Virus record (IMG/VR): IMGVR_UViG_3300027708_000063
Span: 1-64,000 of that record
Length of the DNA stretch: 64,000 nucleotides
Direction: 5' to 3' (one strand)
Source: a virus
Shown one piece after another: positions 43,662 to 53,411 of the stretch. Position 1 is the first letter of the stretch, and each line of letters opens with the position of its first letter. The position numbers and the translations under genes are program-made. The notes beneath the pieces were generated by a model. That model worked only from the letters and a program-made list of their open reading frames with translations, had not been told where the DNA came from and searched no databases.

Positions 43662-45656
43662 ATGAAGACAAGCGATTTCAGAACTAAGGCAACAAGTGCA
43701 AAGCTCAAAGAGGGTATGAGTAAAATGTTTGGCGTAAATGTCAACTTTGATAAGTATTCTAGAGAGCAATTAGAAGATATGAGAAATAAACTTCGCACTC
43801 GTGTTTTCCAACAAGAAGGTAAGGCAGGTATTAATGACCTGTTAACTAACGAGACGTATCAAAAAGACAAGGCAATGTTGGCCTTGCTAAACACAAGGAT
43901 TAAAGAAATGCTAGGCGAACAAATGCAACAATTACGTGACAAAATGACACAACTAAGTGAAGCCAAAAAAGGCGTGCGCGACATCAAACATTCCGCAAAA
44001 GCCAAAGGTGCAAAGCCAGACTTTTTAGACATGGACAAAGATGGCGATAAGAAAGAGCCTATGAAGAAAGCTGTCGCTGACAAGAAAGCAGCTCCTAAGA
44101 AAGGTGTTAATCCATTTGCCAAAGTTAAAGAAGGTGCAAAGCCAGACTTCTTAGACATGGACAAAGACGGCAACAAGAAAGAGCCAATGAAGAAAGCAGT
44201 TGCTGACAAGAAAATTAAAGAAGCCGCAAAGTGGCGCGATGCTGAACACAAGGGAAAATTGTACACACAAGAACCAGATGACGGTGAAGGTGATCGTCAT
44301 GATTATTATCGTGACAGCAGACCAGAAAACGATCCAGGCGAAAAACGTTCTACCTTTAATAGAAGCAAAGATACAGACAAACTGCACTACTATTACGGAG
44401 ATTACCAAGTAGGTCAAAAGGCTCGAGTGGGCGACCGTGCTAAAAAAGGATTGCTAACAAAAAATGCTATTGCCGTAGTAAAAAATAGAATTAAAGGAAC
44501 ACACGGCGATCATCCAACACCAAATCTACCAGAAGGTTTCCCAACTGTTGACTATGATAAAGTTTTAAATGCTATCGCGGCATTATATGGTGATGACATG
44601 TGGGACAATGATGCAATGCAAGATCTAGCCAACGACTTGGAACAAGCCGGACCAACTGACCGAGAGTTAGATTTTATTATTGCTAGGGGCAAGTTGCCAA
44701 AGAGATTGGCTGGTATACAATTCTCAGCAGGTGATGATGTGCAGTTTAATGAAGGTTTCCCAACTGTTGCTGATGCTAAGAAAGCACACGCCGAAAAAGG
44801 AACAGCCAGTATGAAAGTTGGCGACAAACAAAAGTCTAGCACTGGTGGAGAGGTCACTAAAACTGCTACAGGCCTAAAGCACACAGCTGGTAAGAACTAT
44901 GGCGGCCAAGATGCTCCTAAGACTCCCGACAGCGATAAGAAAACTAAGAAAGAATCTGTTGCTTATGAAGGCAAAGATGAAGGCAAGCCAGGTAAGAACT
45001 TTGCCAAGATTGCCAAGTCTGCAGGTAAGCAATATGGTAGCAAAGCGGCTGGTGAACGTGTAGCAGGTGCTGTACGTAATAAGTTGGCTAAGCAAGGTAA
45101 ACTACAAGAAGCTAATGCTAGATTCAAACACAATGTACGTTTTGTTAACGAAAGTCTTGGTTATCTTCTAAATGAAGACGAAGAAGGTAAAGCCAAAGCT
45201 ATTACCAGTGCAGGCGATATGGTCAATGACTTTACCAGCTGGATGCAACGTGTCGGTCAGTACCAAACAAAGACAATGATCGAATTAGCTGATGCTATCA
45301 AAGCGGACTTCGGAGCTGCTGAAGCTGAGGCATTTAAGCAAGCAGTTGGCCCAGCACTAAGCGCCACACTAGAAACACTAACACAACAACGTGAAGCCGT
45401 AAGTGGTGCTGTTGCTGCTCTAGCAGGCGAAGCTACTCCGGATGTAGGCATGGGCATGAACCCAATGGCCGGCGGAATGGAACCAGGTATGGATGCAACA
45501 GCACCCGATGCAATGAATCCAGCGCCAGCAGGTGATGAGTTCGGTGCTAGTGATGCTGCCGCAGGCATGGGAACTACTGGTCGTGAAATGCGTGAAAGCA
45601 GGTTTGCTCGCAAACTGGCCGAAAGCCACTCTATCCTAGCTAAACTGGCTAAATGA
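43662..45656 (+). CDS. Large charged core/scaffold-like protein with DxDxDG repeats
   Basis: 664 residues. The N-terminal ~100 residues are helical (SREQLEDMRNKLRTRVFQQE...MLGEQMQQLRDKMTQL). Two copies of AKPDFLDMDKDG(D/N)KKEPMKKAVADKK follow (~118-185), each holding a D-x-D-x-D-G loop like EF-hand/dockerin calcium sites. The middle is Lys/Asp-rich and low complexity. The C-terminal ~130 residues are helical, then Met/Ala/Pro-rich with a basic end. Composition and position fit a prohead core/scaffold or internal protein of T4-like phages, but this is inferred. It overlaps the next gene by four bases. Confidence 0.65.
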   Translation: MKTSDFRTKATSAKLKEGMSKMFGVNVNFDKYSREQLEDMRNKLRTRVFQQEGKAGINDLLTNETYQKDKAMLALLNTRIKEMLGEQMQQLRDKMTQLSEAKKGVRDIKHSAKAKGAKPDFLDMDKDGDKKEPMKKAVADKKAAPKKGVNPFAKVKEGAKPDFLDMDKDGNKKEPMKKAVADKKIKEAAKWRDAEHKGKLYTQEPDDGEGDRHDYYRDSRPENDPGEKRSTFNRSKDTDKLHYYYGDYQVGQKARVGDRAKKGLLTKNAIAVVKNRIKGTHGDHPTPNLPEGFPTVDYDKVLNAIAALYGDDMWDNDAMQDLANDLEQAGPTDRELDFIIARGKLPKRLAGIQFSAGDDVQFNEGFPTVADAKKAHAEKGTASMKVGDKQKSSTGGEVTKTATGLKHTAGKNYGGQDAPKTPDSDKKTKKESVAYEGKDEGKPGKNFAKIAKSAGKQYGSKAAGERVAGAVRNKLAKQGKLQEANARFKHNVRFVNESLGYLLNEDEEGKAKAITSAGDMVNDFTSWMQRVGQYQTKTMIELADAIKADFGAAEAEAFKQAVGPALSATLETLTQQREAVSGAVAALAGEATPDVGMGMNPMAGGMEPGMDATAPDAMNPAPAGDEFGASDAAAGMGTTGREMRESRFARKLAESHSILAKLAK

Positions 45657-45994
45657 GATTATTCGAAGTTGATTTAGGATCTGCTAGAGATGTTCTAGCA
45701 GTTCTCCAAGGGCAGGCCAATAGAGAACATCAAAGCTCTACCCTGCCTTTTCCAGTTGTAATGAAATTATTACAACCGTATGGATTAGGTATTAACACCC
45801 CCGACGGATTGATTGCACTTAAAAATGAAGTTGATCCAGCTGGTGATGTTATACAGGACATTGACGATCAAGGTAATATTACTTTGAAAACGCATGAACA
45901 AAATCCAAATCAACAACCTGCCGAACCTAAAGGCAGTCCAGAACTAAATGCAATGGCATCACGCAATGCCAAGAAATTAACTCCAGATATTTGA
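45653..45994 (+). CDS. Small protein with MRLFEV N-terminus
   Basis: 113 residues; ATG overlaps the previous stop (ATGA). N-terminal MRLFEVDLGSARDVL resembles MRIFELIRE of the protein at 42549. The middle (FPVVMKLLQPYGLGINTPDGLIALKNEVDPAGDVIQDIDDQGNITL) is a small alpha/beta domain; the tail is Pro/Gln-rich. Likely works with the preceding core-like protein. Unknown family. Confidence 0.6.
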   Translation: MRLFEVDLGSARDVLAVLQGQANREHQSSTLPFPVVMKLLQPYGLGINTPDGLIALKNEVDPAGDVIQDIDDQGNITLKTHEQNPNQQPAEPKGSPELNAMASRNAKKLTPDI

Positions 45995-46019
45995 CATTTA
46001 GATAATAGGTTGCTATAAT
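45991..46019 (+). promoter_or_regulatory. Perfect sigma-70 promoter giving a leaderless transcript
   Basis: TTGACA (45991-45996), 17-base spacer, TATAAT (46014-46019): a full consensus match. The ATG of the nuclease gene starts at 46027, seven bases after the -10 element, leaving no room for a leader or ribosome site. Confidence 0.8.
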
Positions 46020-46026
46020 TAAGTTT

Positions 46027-46752
46027 ATGACAACTTATACTCCACCTCCGTTCGTTGAACGATTCCAATATAAAAATTGTATACAGGTTAATGATCCTGT
46101 TACTAGAAAACGAGTTTATCAAACTCCGGACGGAGAAAGCCTTCCTAGTGTGACTACCATCCTTAGTGCTACCAAGGACATGACTCATTTAAACGAATGG
46201 AAAAAACGTATTGGTGTAGAGAAGGCACAACAAATTACCACAGAAGCTGCTGGCGTAGGTACTGCTATGCATGCCAATTTAGAGCGTTTCCTAATTGGTG
46301 AGCAACGACAGCCAGGCAATAATCCAGTACATGTGCAGGCTAATAAAATGGCTGACATTATTATTGAAAATGGTCTAAACAAAATGGACGAAGTATGGGC
46401 CATGGAACAGAGCTTATACTTTCCGGGACTGTATAGCGGTACCACTGATCTTGTTGGTGTATTTGAAGGACAGCCGTGTATTGCCGACCACAAGCAAACT
46501 AACAAGCCTAAAAAAGCAGAATGGGTTGAAGATTACTACCTACAACTAATGGCCTATATCTTAGCACATAATGAAGTGTATGGCACGGACATGAAGCGGG
46601 GAGTTATCTTTATGTGTAGCAGGGACTTCCAATATCAACAGTTTGACCTATTACCTGAAAACTTTAACAAGTATCAAGATATGTGGTTATCCAAAGTAGA
46701 AGAATATTACACACTAGGTATGCGTGGATTGAAACCTCTCTTAACAGCATAA
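46027..46752 (+). CDS. PD-(D/E)XK exonuclease (MGME1/RecB-like)
   Basis: 241 residues. The PD-(D/E)XK core is visible: GTAMH (His82), Glu127 in WAMEQSL, Asp141 in GTTDLVGVF, then Asp154-x-Lys156 (IADHKQTNK), and the helix motif QLMAY (Gln173, Tyr177) typical of RecB/MGME1-like nucleases. Such proteins of T4-like marine phages are thought to be ssDNA exonucleases in replication, recombination or host DNA breakdown. It is transcribed from a consensus early-type promoter within late genes. Catalysis is inferred from motifs. Confidence 0.85.
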   Translation: MTTYTPPPFVERFQYKNCIQVNDPVTRKRVYQTPDGESLPSVTTILSATKDMTHLNEWKKRIGVEKAQQITTEAAGVGTAMHANLERFLIGEQRQPGNNPVHVQANKMADIIIENGLNKMDEVWAMEQSLYFPGLYSGTTDLVGVFEGQPCIADHKQTNKPKKAEWVEDYYLQLMAYILAHNEVYGTDMKRGVIFMCSRDFQYQQFDLLPENFNKYQDMWLSKVEEYYTLGMRGLKPLLTA

Positions 46753-46776
46753 ATATCCCATAACGGGGATATTTAT
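46748..46776. promoter_or_regulatory. Late promoter CATAAATA in an 11-base palindrome
   Basis: ATAAATATCCC (46749-46759) and GGGATATTTAT (46766-46776) form a perfect inverted repeat. The plus strand has CATAAATA (46748-46755); the minus strand has an exact TATAAATA from the other arm. The GGGG that could serve as ribosome site for the ATG at 46777 lies in the stem. Confidence 0.55.
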
Positions 46777-48501
46777 ATGCCAATTTTGGAAATTGCAAAA
46801 ATACAAGTCCGAAGAGGACAAGAACAACAAACGGGAATGCCACAACTTGCTGGCGGCGAATTTGGGTGGGCTGAAGATACTGAAAATCTATATATTGGTT
46901 TAAAGAGAGAAGATGGCGGAGCTCGTGATGCAAACATAAGAATTCTAACAGAAAACGATGCCCGTCTTTTTAATAGTTTTATTAGTGAAGGTGGTGTTAA
47001 CACTGGCACCCGATATGTATGGAACATAGATGACACTAGAACTATTACCTCGTCAACATATTCGGGATCATTTCCTACCGGTAATGATAAGGTTTCGAGA
47101 ACCTTACAAAACAAGCTAGATGATCATGTTAGTGTTGCCGATTTTGGTGTAGTTACATCTACCGCAACAGATGCAATAGATTGCACAACCGCTATACAAA
47201 CAGCAGTTGATCACTTATTTTTAGACTTCGACGTGTACAATGGTACAACATATGATACCGATGGTTCTTTAAAATATAATAAAAAATTATTATTCCCTGC
47301 AGGTATCTATAGAGTAGGTGGAACTATTTTTATTCCCAAAGGTACAGTTATTGTAGGTGAAGGTATTGACAAAACTATTATTGAAAACATCACTACAGGT
47401 TCTGGAGTATTCCAAACAGTGGATTACAATAATAGAAGAACTGATCCTACTCTAGGAAAGTTTGATCCTGGCACCAGCAGCAGTCCTACTAGTATTACTG
47501 GGCCCGGCCAGCCTTCCAATATTCATATCGAAGGGATGACCATTAGATACAGTCAGTCCACTGACCTAACTCCCCATTTAAGTTTACTAAGTTTAGACTG
47601 TGTTGACAATGCTACTATTAGACAGGTTAAATTCCAAGGTCACCATTCTGTAAACACACAGGCTAATGCTGGATACACCGGTATTGACATTAGAGGCTAC
47701 AGCGAAATTACATCAGAAAATATTACTATTGACGATTGTGAATTCACAGGCTTATACTATGATATTAAATCCGATTATGACACCAATCACATTGTTATTC
47801 AAAATAACAGTTTTAAATATTCCAAGTACGGTGTGGCATTTAGTGCAGCTACCAACTTACTGGCCAACACAGGTCCCAAATATGCAAGACTGATTAATAA
47901 TAAATTTGAAGAAATTGAAAATCAAGGATTCTATGTAGGTAAGAATACCACAAGAGAAGCCACTAACCATGTCAGTGAAAACAACTCTTATGTTAGAGTA
48001 GGCAATTACGGATATAATGAAACCGCTAATACCGGTACCAGCGTAATTAAATTTGAAACTAATGGTAATGCCAGCGTTAATGATTATTTTGATAGACAGC
48101 GTTGGCAAGATCAACATTTTGGCGGAAACTATACATACTTTCCGTTAATTGAAGGTAGAGCTACCATTGATTTAAATTCCGTCAATACCTCTACATTAAG
48201 CGCAAGTACAACATCTACAATTATGCGTCTACCTATTACTGGAGCTTCACAGTATCTAAATATCAAATATATTTGTAGCGGAGGTGTTATTCAAAAATCT
48301 GGAGAACTACATGTCTATATTAGACCAGGAACAACACCGTCTGATGTTAGATTAGTTGACGAATATAATGCATCCGGATCGGATGGCGGACTATACTGGG
48401 GAATCACTGTTGAACCAGCCTACAATTATTTTGAACTAAAGGGTATTAACCCATCTGTCACCGATGTTCAAGTGGAACTTCAAACCAAATTAATGTTGTA
48501 A
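46777..48501 (+). CDS. Tailspike/pectate-lyase-fold protein
   Basis: 574 residues. The N-terminal attachment motif IAKIQVRRGQEQQTGMPQLAGGEFGWAEDTENLYIGL is followed by the tailspike hallmark RTLQNKLDDHVSVADFGV and a right-handed beta-helix (LLFPAGIYRVGGTIFIPKGTVIVGEGIDKTII ... IDDCEFTGLYYDIKSDYDTNHIVIQNNSFKYSKYGVAF), matching the pectate-lyase-3 fold. A C-terminal beta domain follows. These proteins often bind or cleave host polysaccharide. Catalytic residues cannot be assigned. It is separated from the main fibre cluster and has its own late promoter. Confidence 0.82.
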   Translation: MPILEIAKIQVRRGQEQQTGMPQLAGGEFGWAEDTENLYIGLKREDGGARDANIRILTENDARLFNSFISEGGVNTGTRYVWNIDDTRTITSSTYSGSFPTGNDKVSRTLQNKLDDHVSVADFGVVTSTATDAIDCTTAIQTAVDHLFLDFDVYNGTTYDTDGSLKYNKKLLFPAGIYRVGGTIFIPKGTVIVGEGIDKTIIENITTGSGVFQTVDYNNRRTDPTLGKFDPGTSSSPTSITGPGQPSNIHIEGMTIRYSQSTDLTPHLSLLSLDCVDNATIRQVKFQGHHSVNTQANAGYTGIDIRGYSEITSENITIDDCEFTGLYYDIKSDYDTNHIVIQNNSFKYSKYGVAFSAATNLLANTGPKYARLINNKFEEIENQGFYVGKNTTREATNHVSENNSYVRVGNYGYNETANTGTSVIKFETNGNASVNDYFDRQRWQDQHFGGNYTYFPLIEGRATIDLNSVNTSTLSASTTSTIMRLPITGASQYLNIKYICSGGVIQKSGELHVYIRPGTTPSDVRLVDEYNASGSDGGLYWGITVEPAYNYFELKGINPSVTDVQVELQTKLML

Positions 48502-48509
48502 GGAAATCA

Positions 48510-48944
48510 ATGTTTAACCAGCCTGTAGATAGTAGATTAACAGAGTGGGCAAATCATAGAAAGAAGTTAGACGAGGCCGAAGACCCATTACAAGAAGTAT
48601 GGGAATTTTGGCACCGGGCCCCTTTCACGCCACATAATAGAAATGTAGATCCGTATTACCAGCAAAGCTGGCCGAGTCCTTGGGAAATCATAGCAGAGAA
48701 TACCTATGATGATTTTACCAAAGCTCTAATGATAGGTTGGACTTTGAAATTGACGAAAAAGTTTCAAGATAGTAGGATTGAACTACGCACATTAGTAGAC
48801 AACAACAGGACAAGGCAGTATAATCTAATATACGTCGATGACGAATGGATTATAAACTACAGTGATAATGGTCCTATTCCGAGTCCAGAATTAATTGGAT
48901 CATTTAGACTAGAAAATTTGGTTGAAGTTACCACCCCAAGGTAA
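48510..48944 (+). CDS. Conserved-type phage protein, unknown
   Basis: 144 residues, ribosome site AAGGAAATCA. Aromatic-rich (LQEVWEFWHRAPFTPHNRNVDPYYQQSWPSPWEIIAENTYDDFTKALMIGWTLKLT...IYVDDEWIINYSDNGPIPSPELI), with a YDDFTKALMIG helix and a C-terminal beta-hairpin. I recall similar small proteins in T4-like cyanophages without a known role. It precedes nrdA by 33 bases. Confidence 0.65.
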   Translation: MFNQPVDSRLTEWANHRKKLDEAEDPLQEVWEFWHRAPFTPHNRNVDPYYQQSWPSPWEIIAENTYDDFTKALMIGWTLKLTKKFQDSRIELRTLVDNNRTRQYNLIYVDDEWIINYSDNGPIPSPELIGSFRLENLVEVTTPR

Positions 48945-48977
48945 ATATCTTCCTAGAACAATAAAAGAGGGTACTTA

Positions 48978-51323
48978 ATGATCACAGTGGTCAAGCGTAA
49001 TGGGCATCGAGTCTCGTTAGATATCGCAAAAATACAGAGACAGGTAGCACATGCTTGCAAAGGCATAGATGGTGTTAGCCCTAGCATGATAGAAATTAAA
49101 GCTCAGTTAGAGCTGCATGATGGGATGAGCACAGAAACTATAGATGAGCTACTGCTCAACGCTATGGTCAATTTGATAGATGAATCTGAAAACCCGGAAA
49201 TCAATAATGTTAATTATCAATACGTAGCAGGTCGCCAACGTGTCAGTATGCTACGTAAGGAAGTCTATGGAGAATACGATCCACCTAAACTCTATAGTAT
49301 TGTAAAAAAGAATACAGAAGCGGGTATGTACACTAGCGAACTGTTAGACTGGTACACAGAAGATGAGTGGAACATTATTGATCTGTTTATTGATCATGAC
49401 AAAGATGAAACCTATACCTATGCTGCTATTGCACAGCTAACTGAAAAATATCTTGTACAGAATCGTGCTACAGGACAGGTATATGAAACCCCGCAAGTGC
49501 GTTACGCCATTGCAGCCGCAACAGCTTTCCATAATGAACCAAAAGAAACAAGATTAAAACTGGTAAAAGAATATTATGAGTGTGCTAGTGATGGACACTT
49601 CACCCTGGCAACTCCTGTGTTAGCTGGCCTAGGCACTACAACAAAGCAGTTTAGTTCGTGTGTATTGATCAGCAGTGATGACACTTTAGATTCTATCTTC
49701 GCTAGCGGCGAAATGATGGCCAAATATGCGTCAAAGCGAGCTGGAATTGGCCTAGAAATAGGCAGAATCAGACCGTTAGGCGCCCCAATTCGCAATGGTG
49801 AGATCAAACATACGGGTATGATACCATTCTTGAAGAAATGGTTCGCAGATTTGAGATCATGCAGTCAAGGTGGTATACGCAACGCTAGTTGCACCGTGAC
49901 ATTCCCTATTTGGCATGCACAGTTTGAAGACCTTATTGTCCTAAAGAATAACCAGGGTACTGAAGAAACTCGTGTCCGCCAAATGGACTATAGCGTAGTG
50001 GTCAACAAGATGTTTTGGAATCGCTATAAGAATGGCGAAATGATGAGCTTATTTGATCCACACGAAGTTCCGGACCTGTACGAAGCCTACTATAGAGACA
50101 GTAAAGAATTTGAAAGGTTGTACCTACAATATGAGCAGGACAAGAAAATTAAAAAGAAAGTTGTATCGGCAGATGCGATATTCAAAGCTGGCATCCTTAA
50201 AGAACGTACTGATACTGGGCGCATTTATCTTGTCAACATCGACAACGTTATCAACCAGGGGCCGTTTGATACACAGCTTGACCCGATTTATCAATCAAAC
50301 TTATGCCAAGAAATACTTTTACCCACCCGCCCTTTCCAGAGAATTGAAGATCCAGAGGGACGAATTGCTCTTTGCACTCTTGGGTCAATCAACTGGGGAG
50401 CCTTCCGCAACCCACAGGAGATGAGAAAAGCCTGTCGTGTACTAGTACGTAGCCTGAGTAACTTGTTGAACTATCAAGACTTCTTGAGTATCCAAAGTAA
50501 AATGGCCAATACAGATTTTGAACCTCTCGGCGTTGGCATTACTAATCTAGCCTATTGGCATGCTCGTAAAAGTTTTAAATACGGTACACCCGAAGCACTA
50601 GCCGAAGTCAAGCGTTGGATGGAACATCAAGCCTACTACCTTACCGAAGCCAGTGTCGAGCTTGCCCAAGATAGAGGGCCATGCGGACGTAGCGAATACA
50701 CTTACTACGGTAAGGGAGTATTCCCTTGGGAGCGTAGAGCACCTGGTGTAAATGAACTAACAGACTTCACCCCTAGTATGGATTGGGAACCATTGCGTGA
50801 ACGCATGAAAAAATATGGTATCCGTAATGCTACATTGATGGCAGTTGCTCCCGTAGAATCTAGCTCAGTTGTTTTAAATAGTACCAATGGAATTGAAATG
50901 CCTATGGAATTGATCAGTGTTAAGGAATCCAAAGCTGGATCATTTGTACAGGTAGTACCAGAGTACAAACGTCTAAAGAATCGTTATCAATTGATGTGGG
51001 ATCAAAAGGACTGTGTTGAGTATTTGAAGACTGCGGCAGTACTAGCTGTCTACATTGATCAGTCGTTATCCACTAACACATTCTATAATCCTGCACACTT
51101 TACCAGTAATGATACGCAACAGGATCGTAAAGTTCCAGGTACACTGATTGCCAAGAATTTAATGTTGGCCTATAAGTGGGGTTTGAAGACCATTTATTAT
51201 AGCCTTGTGAATAAACTCGGCGCAAAGGCACCGGGTACTGGAACCAATACGTCTCCGTTAATATCTGCTACTCCGATAGCAATCTATGAAGATGAAGATT
51301 CTTGCGAGGCCTGCAAGTTGTGA
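48978..51323 (+). CDS. nrdA: Class Ia ribonucleotide reductase large subunit
   Basis: 781 residues, ribosome site GAGGG. It reduces ribonucleoside diphosphates to deoxy forms for phage DNA synthesis. An ATP-cone-like N-terminus ([20 protein letters not shown]) is present. Active-site cysteines are visible: Cys228 (FSSCVLI), radical Cys443 with Glu445 (NLCQEI) and Cys466 ([10 protein letters not shown]), matching E. coli C225/C439/C462. The C-terminal CEACKL is the redox pair that shuttles electrons from glutaredoxin, and a glutaredoxin gene closes the operon. Full-length and probably active. Its stop overlaps the GTG of the next gene. Confidence 0.97.
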   Translation: MITVVKRNGHRVSLDIAKIQRQVAHACKGIDGVSPSMIEIKAQLELHDGMSTETIDELLLNAMVNLIDESENPEINNVNYQYVAGRQRVSMLRKEVYGEYDPPKLYSIVKKNTEAGMYTSELLDWYTEDEWNIIDLFIDHDKDETYTYAAIAQLTEKYLVQNRATGQVYETPQVRYAIAAATAFHNEPKETRLKLVKEYYECASDGHFTLATPVLAGLGTTTKQFSSCVLISSDDTLDSIFASGEMMAKYASKRAGIGLEIGRIRPLGAPIRNGEIKHTGMIPFLKKWFADLRSCSQGGIRNASCTVTFPIWHAQFEDLIVLKNNQGTEETRVRQMDYSVVVNKMFWNRYKNGEMMSLFDPHEVPDLYEAYYRDSKEFERLYLQYEQDKKIKKKVVSADAIFKAGILKERTDTGRIYLVNIDNVINQGPFDTQLDPIYQSNLCQEILLPTRPFQRIEDPEGRIALCTLGSINWGAFRNPQEMRKACRVLVRSLSNLLNYQDFLSIQSKMANTDFEPLGVGITNLAYWHARKSFKYGTPEALAEVKRWMEHQAYYLTEASVELAQDRGPCGRSEYTYYGKGVFPWERRAPGVNELTDFTPSMDWEPLRERMKKYGIRNATLMAVAPVESSSVVLNSTNGIEMPMELISVKESKAGSFVQVVPEYKRLKNRYQLMWDQKDCVEYLKTAAVLAVYIDQSLSTNTFYNPAHFTSNDTQQDRKVPGTLIAKNLMLAYKWGLKTIYYSLVNKLGAKAPGTGTNTSPLISATPIAIYEDEDSCEACKL

Positions 51324-51646
51324 TCTCAATGACAGAACGTGCTGCTAAAAAAGTAGCACAGGTTATTGAAAAACGCGGCAAGGGATTGGGCATAAGAGTA
51401 GGCGTTAAAACTACCGGTTGCTCTGGCCTTGCCTATGTGTTAGAATATGTAGATAGTGTTCCTGTTACACGTGATCAATTTGTTTATGAAAGCTACGGAG
51501 TTAAAGTTTGGGTGGATGGTAGATCATCCCCATATGTTAATGGTGTTGAAGTAGACTATGTAAGAAATGGATTGAACGAAGGATTTGAATTTAAAAATCC
51601 CAACGAGCGTGACCGTTGTGGATGTGGTGAAAGTTTTAGAGTATAA
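51320..51646 (+). CDS. iscA: A-type Fe-S cluster carrier (IscA-like)
   Basis: 108 residues. I chose the GTG at 51320, which overlaps the nrdA stop and aligns with the usual IscA N-terminus (I-S-M-T-E-R-A-A against S-I-T-L-S-D-S-A-A); an ATG at 51329 is the alternative. The three conserved ligands are present: Cys34 ([13 protein letters not shown]), Cys100 and Cys102 (CGCGESF). A-type carriers deliver iron or Fe-S clusters. Inside an nrdA-nrdB operon it may help supply iron to the NrdB di-iron site, or support host iron metabolism during infection. The supply idea is inference. Confidence 0.92.
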   Translation: MISMTERAAKKVAQVIEKRGKGLGIRVGVKTTGCSGLAYVLEYVDSVPVTRDQFVYESYGVKVWVDGRSSPYVNGVEVDYVRNGLNEGFEFKNPNERDRCGCGESFRV

Positions 51647-51648
51647 AA

Positions 51649-52299
51649 ATGTTAGAAACAATTTGTGAAGTATTAGAAGACGCATACAAGCGTAATTGGA
51701 TTACAAGCCGTGATGGCAATGTAAGCATTCGTCACCACGACCGTGATCACTTTTACATTACACCTAGTGGTGTTCGTAAACAAACACTACAACCTGATCA
51801 GTTCAAGAAGATTAAATTAGTCAATCATATTAATCCTTCCCCTCCATTTTTAACAAAGTCGTGGGAAGAAGAGTTTTATACCAACATCAGTTCTAACTTG
51901 GAACCTAGCGGAGAGATTCCTTTACACTTTGGACTACAACGAGAAATGGGGCAACATAGTGGCGATGTTCGTGTAGTTGTGCATGTGCATCCGACATACT
52001 GTATTGCTGCTATGCATGCCGGTATTGATTTGAGTACCATCAGCGATGCGTTCCCAGAATTGAATCGTTACACTCGAGTGGCACCTAATGTGGGTGATGT
52101 TCCTCCGATCAGTCAAGAGCTTGCTGATCGCTGTCATGAAAAGTTACAGTTAGATGACCGCGGCAATATTGCCTACGATATTGTAGGTATCAAAGGTCAC
52201 GGAGTAGTTGCTATCGATACAAGTCCGTGGCGTGCGTATGAACATATTGAGCGTCTCGAGCATATTTGCAAGGTAGTGCTTGCGTCAGGAAAATATTAA
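51649..52299 (+). CDS. Class II aldolase/adducin-family protein
   Basis: 216 residues, two bases after the iscA stop. Family motifs: RDGNVSIR, YITPSG, catalytic Glu in EPSGEIPLH, zinc ligands VHVHP and a C-terminal histidine region (KGHGVVAI...HIERLEHI). Members cleave or epimerise small phosphosugars (fuculose- or ribulose-phosphate type). Its place between iscA and nrdB, with a TAATG overlap into nrdB, implies co-regulation with dNTP synthesis. It might feed ribose- or triose-phosphate metabolism, but the substrate is unknown. Confidence 0.88.
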   Translation: MLETICEVLEDAYKRNWITSRDGNVSIRHHDRDHFYITPSGVRKQTLQPDQFKKIKLVNHINPSPPFLTKSWEEEFYTNISSNLEPSGEIPLHFGLQREMGQHSGDVRVVVHVHPTYCIAAMHAGIDLSTISDAFPELNRYTRVAPNVGDVPPISQELADRCHEKLQLDDRGNIAYDIVGIKGHGVVAIDTSPWRAYEHIERLEHICKVVLASGKY

Positions 52300-53399
52300 T
52301 GTCAAAAGAACAATACAACTTATCAAAACAAACAAATTATCTAAAGCGTACAATGTTTTTGGATCCAGCAGGTCCAGTCACAGTACAACGCTTTGAAGAA
52401 GTCAAATATCCTCGAATCGCCAAATATGAAGAAACTGCTCGTGGCTTCTTCTGGGTTCCTGAAGAGATCAGTCTTACCAAAGACAAAATGGATCACAAGG
52501 ATGCTAGCGATGCAATCAAGCATATCTTTACCAGCAACCTACTGCGTCAAACTGCTCTAGACAGTATCCAAGGTCGTGCCCCTAATCAAGTGTTCAGCCC
52601 TGTTATCAGCATCCCTGAACTAGAAGCACTGGTGAGCAATTGGAGTTTCTTTGAGACAAATATTCACAGTAAAAGTTACAGCCACATTATCCGTAATGTC
52701 TATGGTGTGCCTAAAGAAGAGTTTAACAAGATTCACGATACGAGCGAGATTGTTAGTATGGCTGCTAACATTGGTCGCTACTATGAAAGCCTACATCAAT
52801 TAAACTGTTTCAAAGAAACAGGAACCGATGTTGCCGAAAGTCATCACATCAAGGCAATCTGGATGGCACTTAACGCTAGTTATGCCCTAGAAGCTTTCCG
52901 TTTTATGGTTTCATTTGCTACCTCATTAGCCATGGTTGAGAATAAGATTTATATCGGTAACGGCAATATCATCAGCCTGATCCTACAGGATGAAATACTA
53001 CACGCAGAGTGGACTGCCTGGTTGATTAACAATGTGACTAAAGATGACGAAAGATTTATCAAAGCTAAAGAAGAATGTGAAGCTGAAGTATATCAAATGT
53101 ATATGGATGTAATTGCTGAAGAAAAATCTTGGGCCGAGTACCTATTTAAACTAGGACCAGTCATTGGACTTAATGCTGCCATCTTGAGTGACTTTGTTGA
53201 CTATACTGCATTTACTCGTCTCAAAGAAATTGGTATTAAGTATCAAGGCGAGCATCCTAAGTCTAGTCCCATCCCTTGGTTTAACAAGCACGTTAATATC
53301 GGCAAAAAACAAAGTGCCCTGCAGGAAACAGAATCTACAAATTATGTTATCGGTGTCATGTCTGATTCAGTAACATACGATGATCTACCAGATCTATAA
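52299..53399 (+). CDS. nrdB: Class Ia ribonucleotide reductase small subunit
   Basis: 366 residues from the ATG at 52299 that overlaps the aldolase stop; upstream in-frame codons lie inside the aldolase gene. Di-iron ligands: Asp88 (ALDSIQGRAPN), Glu119 and His123 (ETNIHSKSY), Glu198, Glu232 and His235 (QDEILHAEW). The radical tyrosine is Tyr127. Compared with E. coli NrdB (ExxH), there is one extra residue between Glu119 and His123 (E-T-N-I-H), a possible lineage feature of helix B. Spacings elsewhere fit (D88-E119 = 31, E198-E232 = 34). It works with NrdA. Confidence 0.96.
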   Translation: MSKEQYNLSKQTNYLKRTMFLDPAGPVTVQRFEEVKYPRIAKYEETARGFFWVPEEISLTKDKMDHKDASDAIKHIFTSNLLRQTALDSIQGRAPNQVFSPVISIPELEALVSNWSFFETNIHSKSYSHIIRNVYGVPKEEFNKIHDTSEIVSMAANIGRYYESLHQLNCFKETGTDVAESHHIKAIWMALNASYALEAFRFMVSFATSLAMVENKIYIGNGNIISLILQDEILHAEWTAWLINNVTKDDERFIKAKEECEAEVYQMYMDVIAEEKSWAEYLFKLGPVIGLNAAILSDFVDYTAFTRLKEIGIKYQGEHPKSSPIPWFNKHVNIGKKQSALQETESTNYVIGVMSDSVTYDDLPDL

Positions 53400-53411
53400 A
53401 GGAAAATAAAA

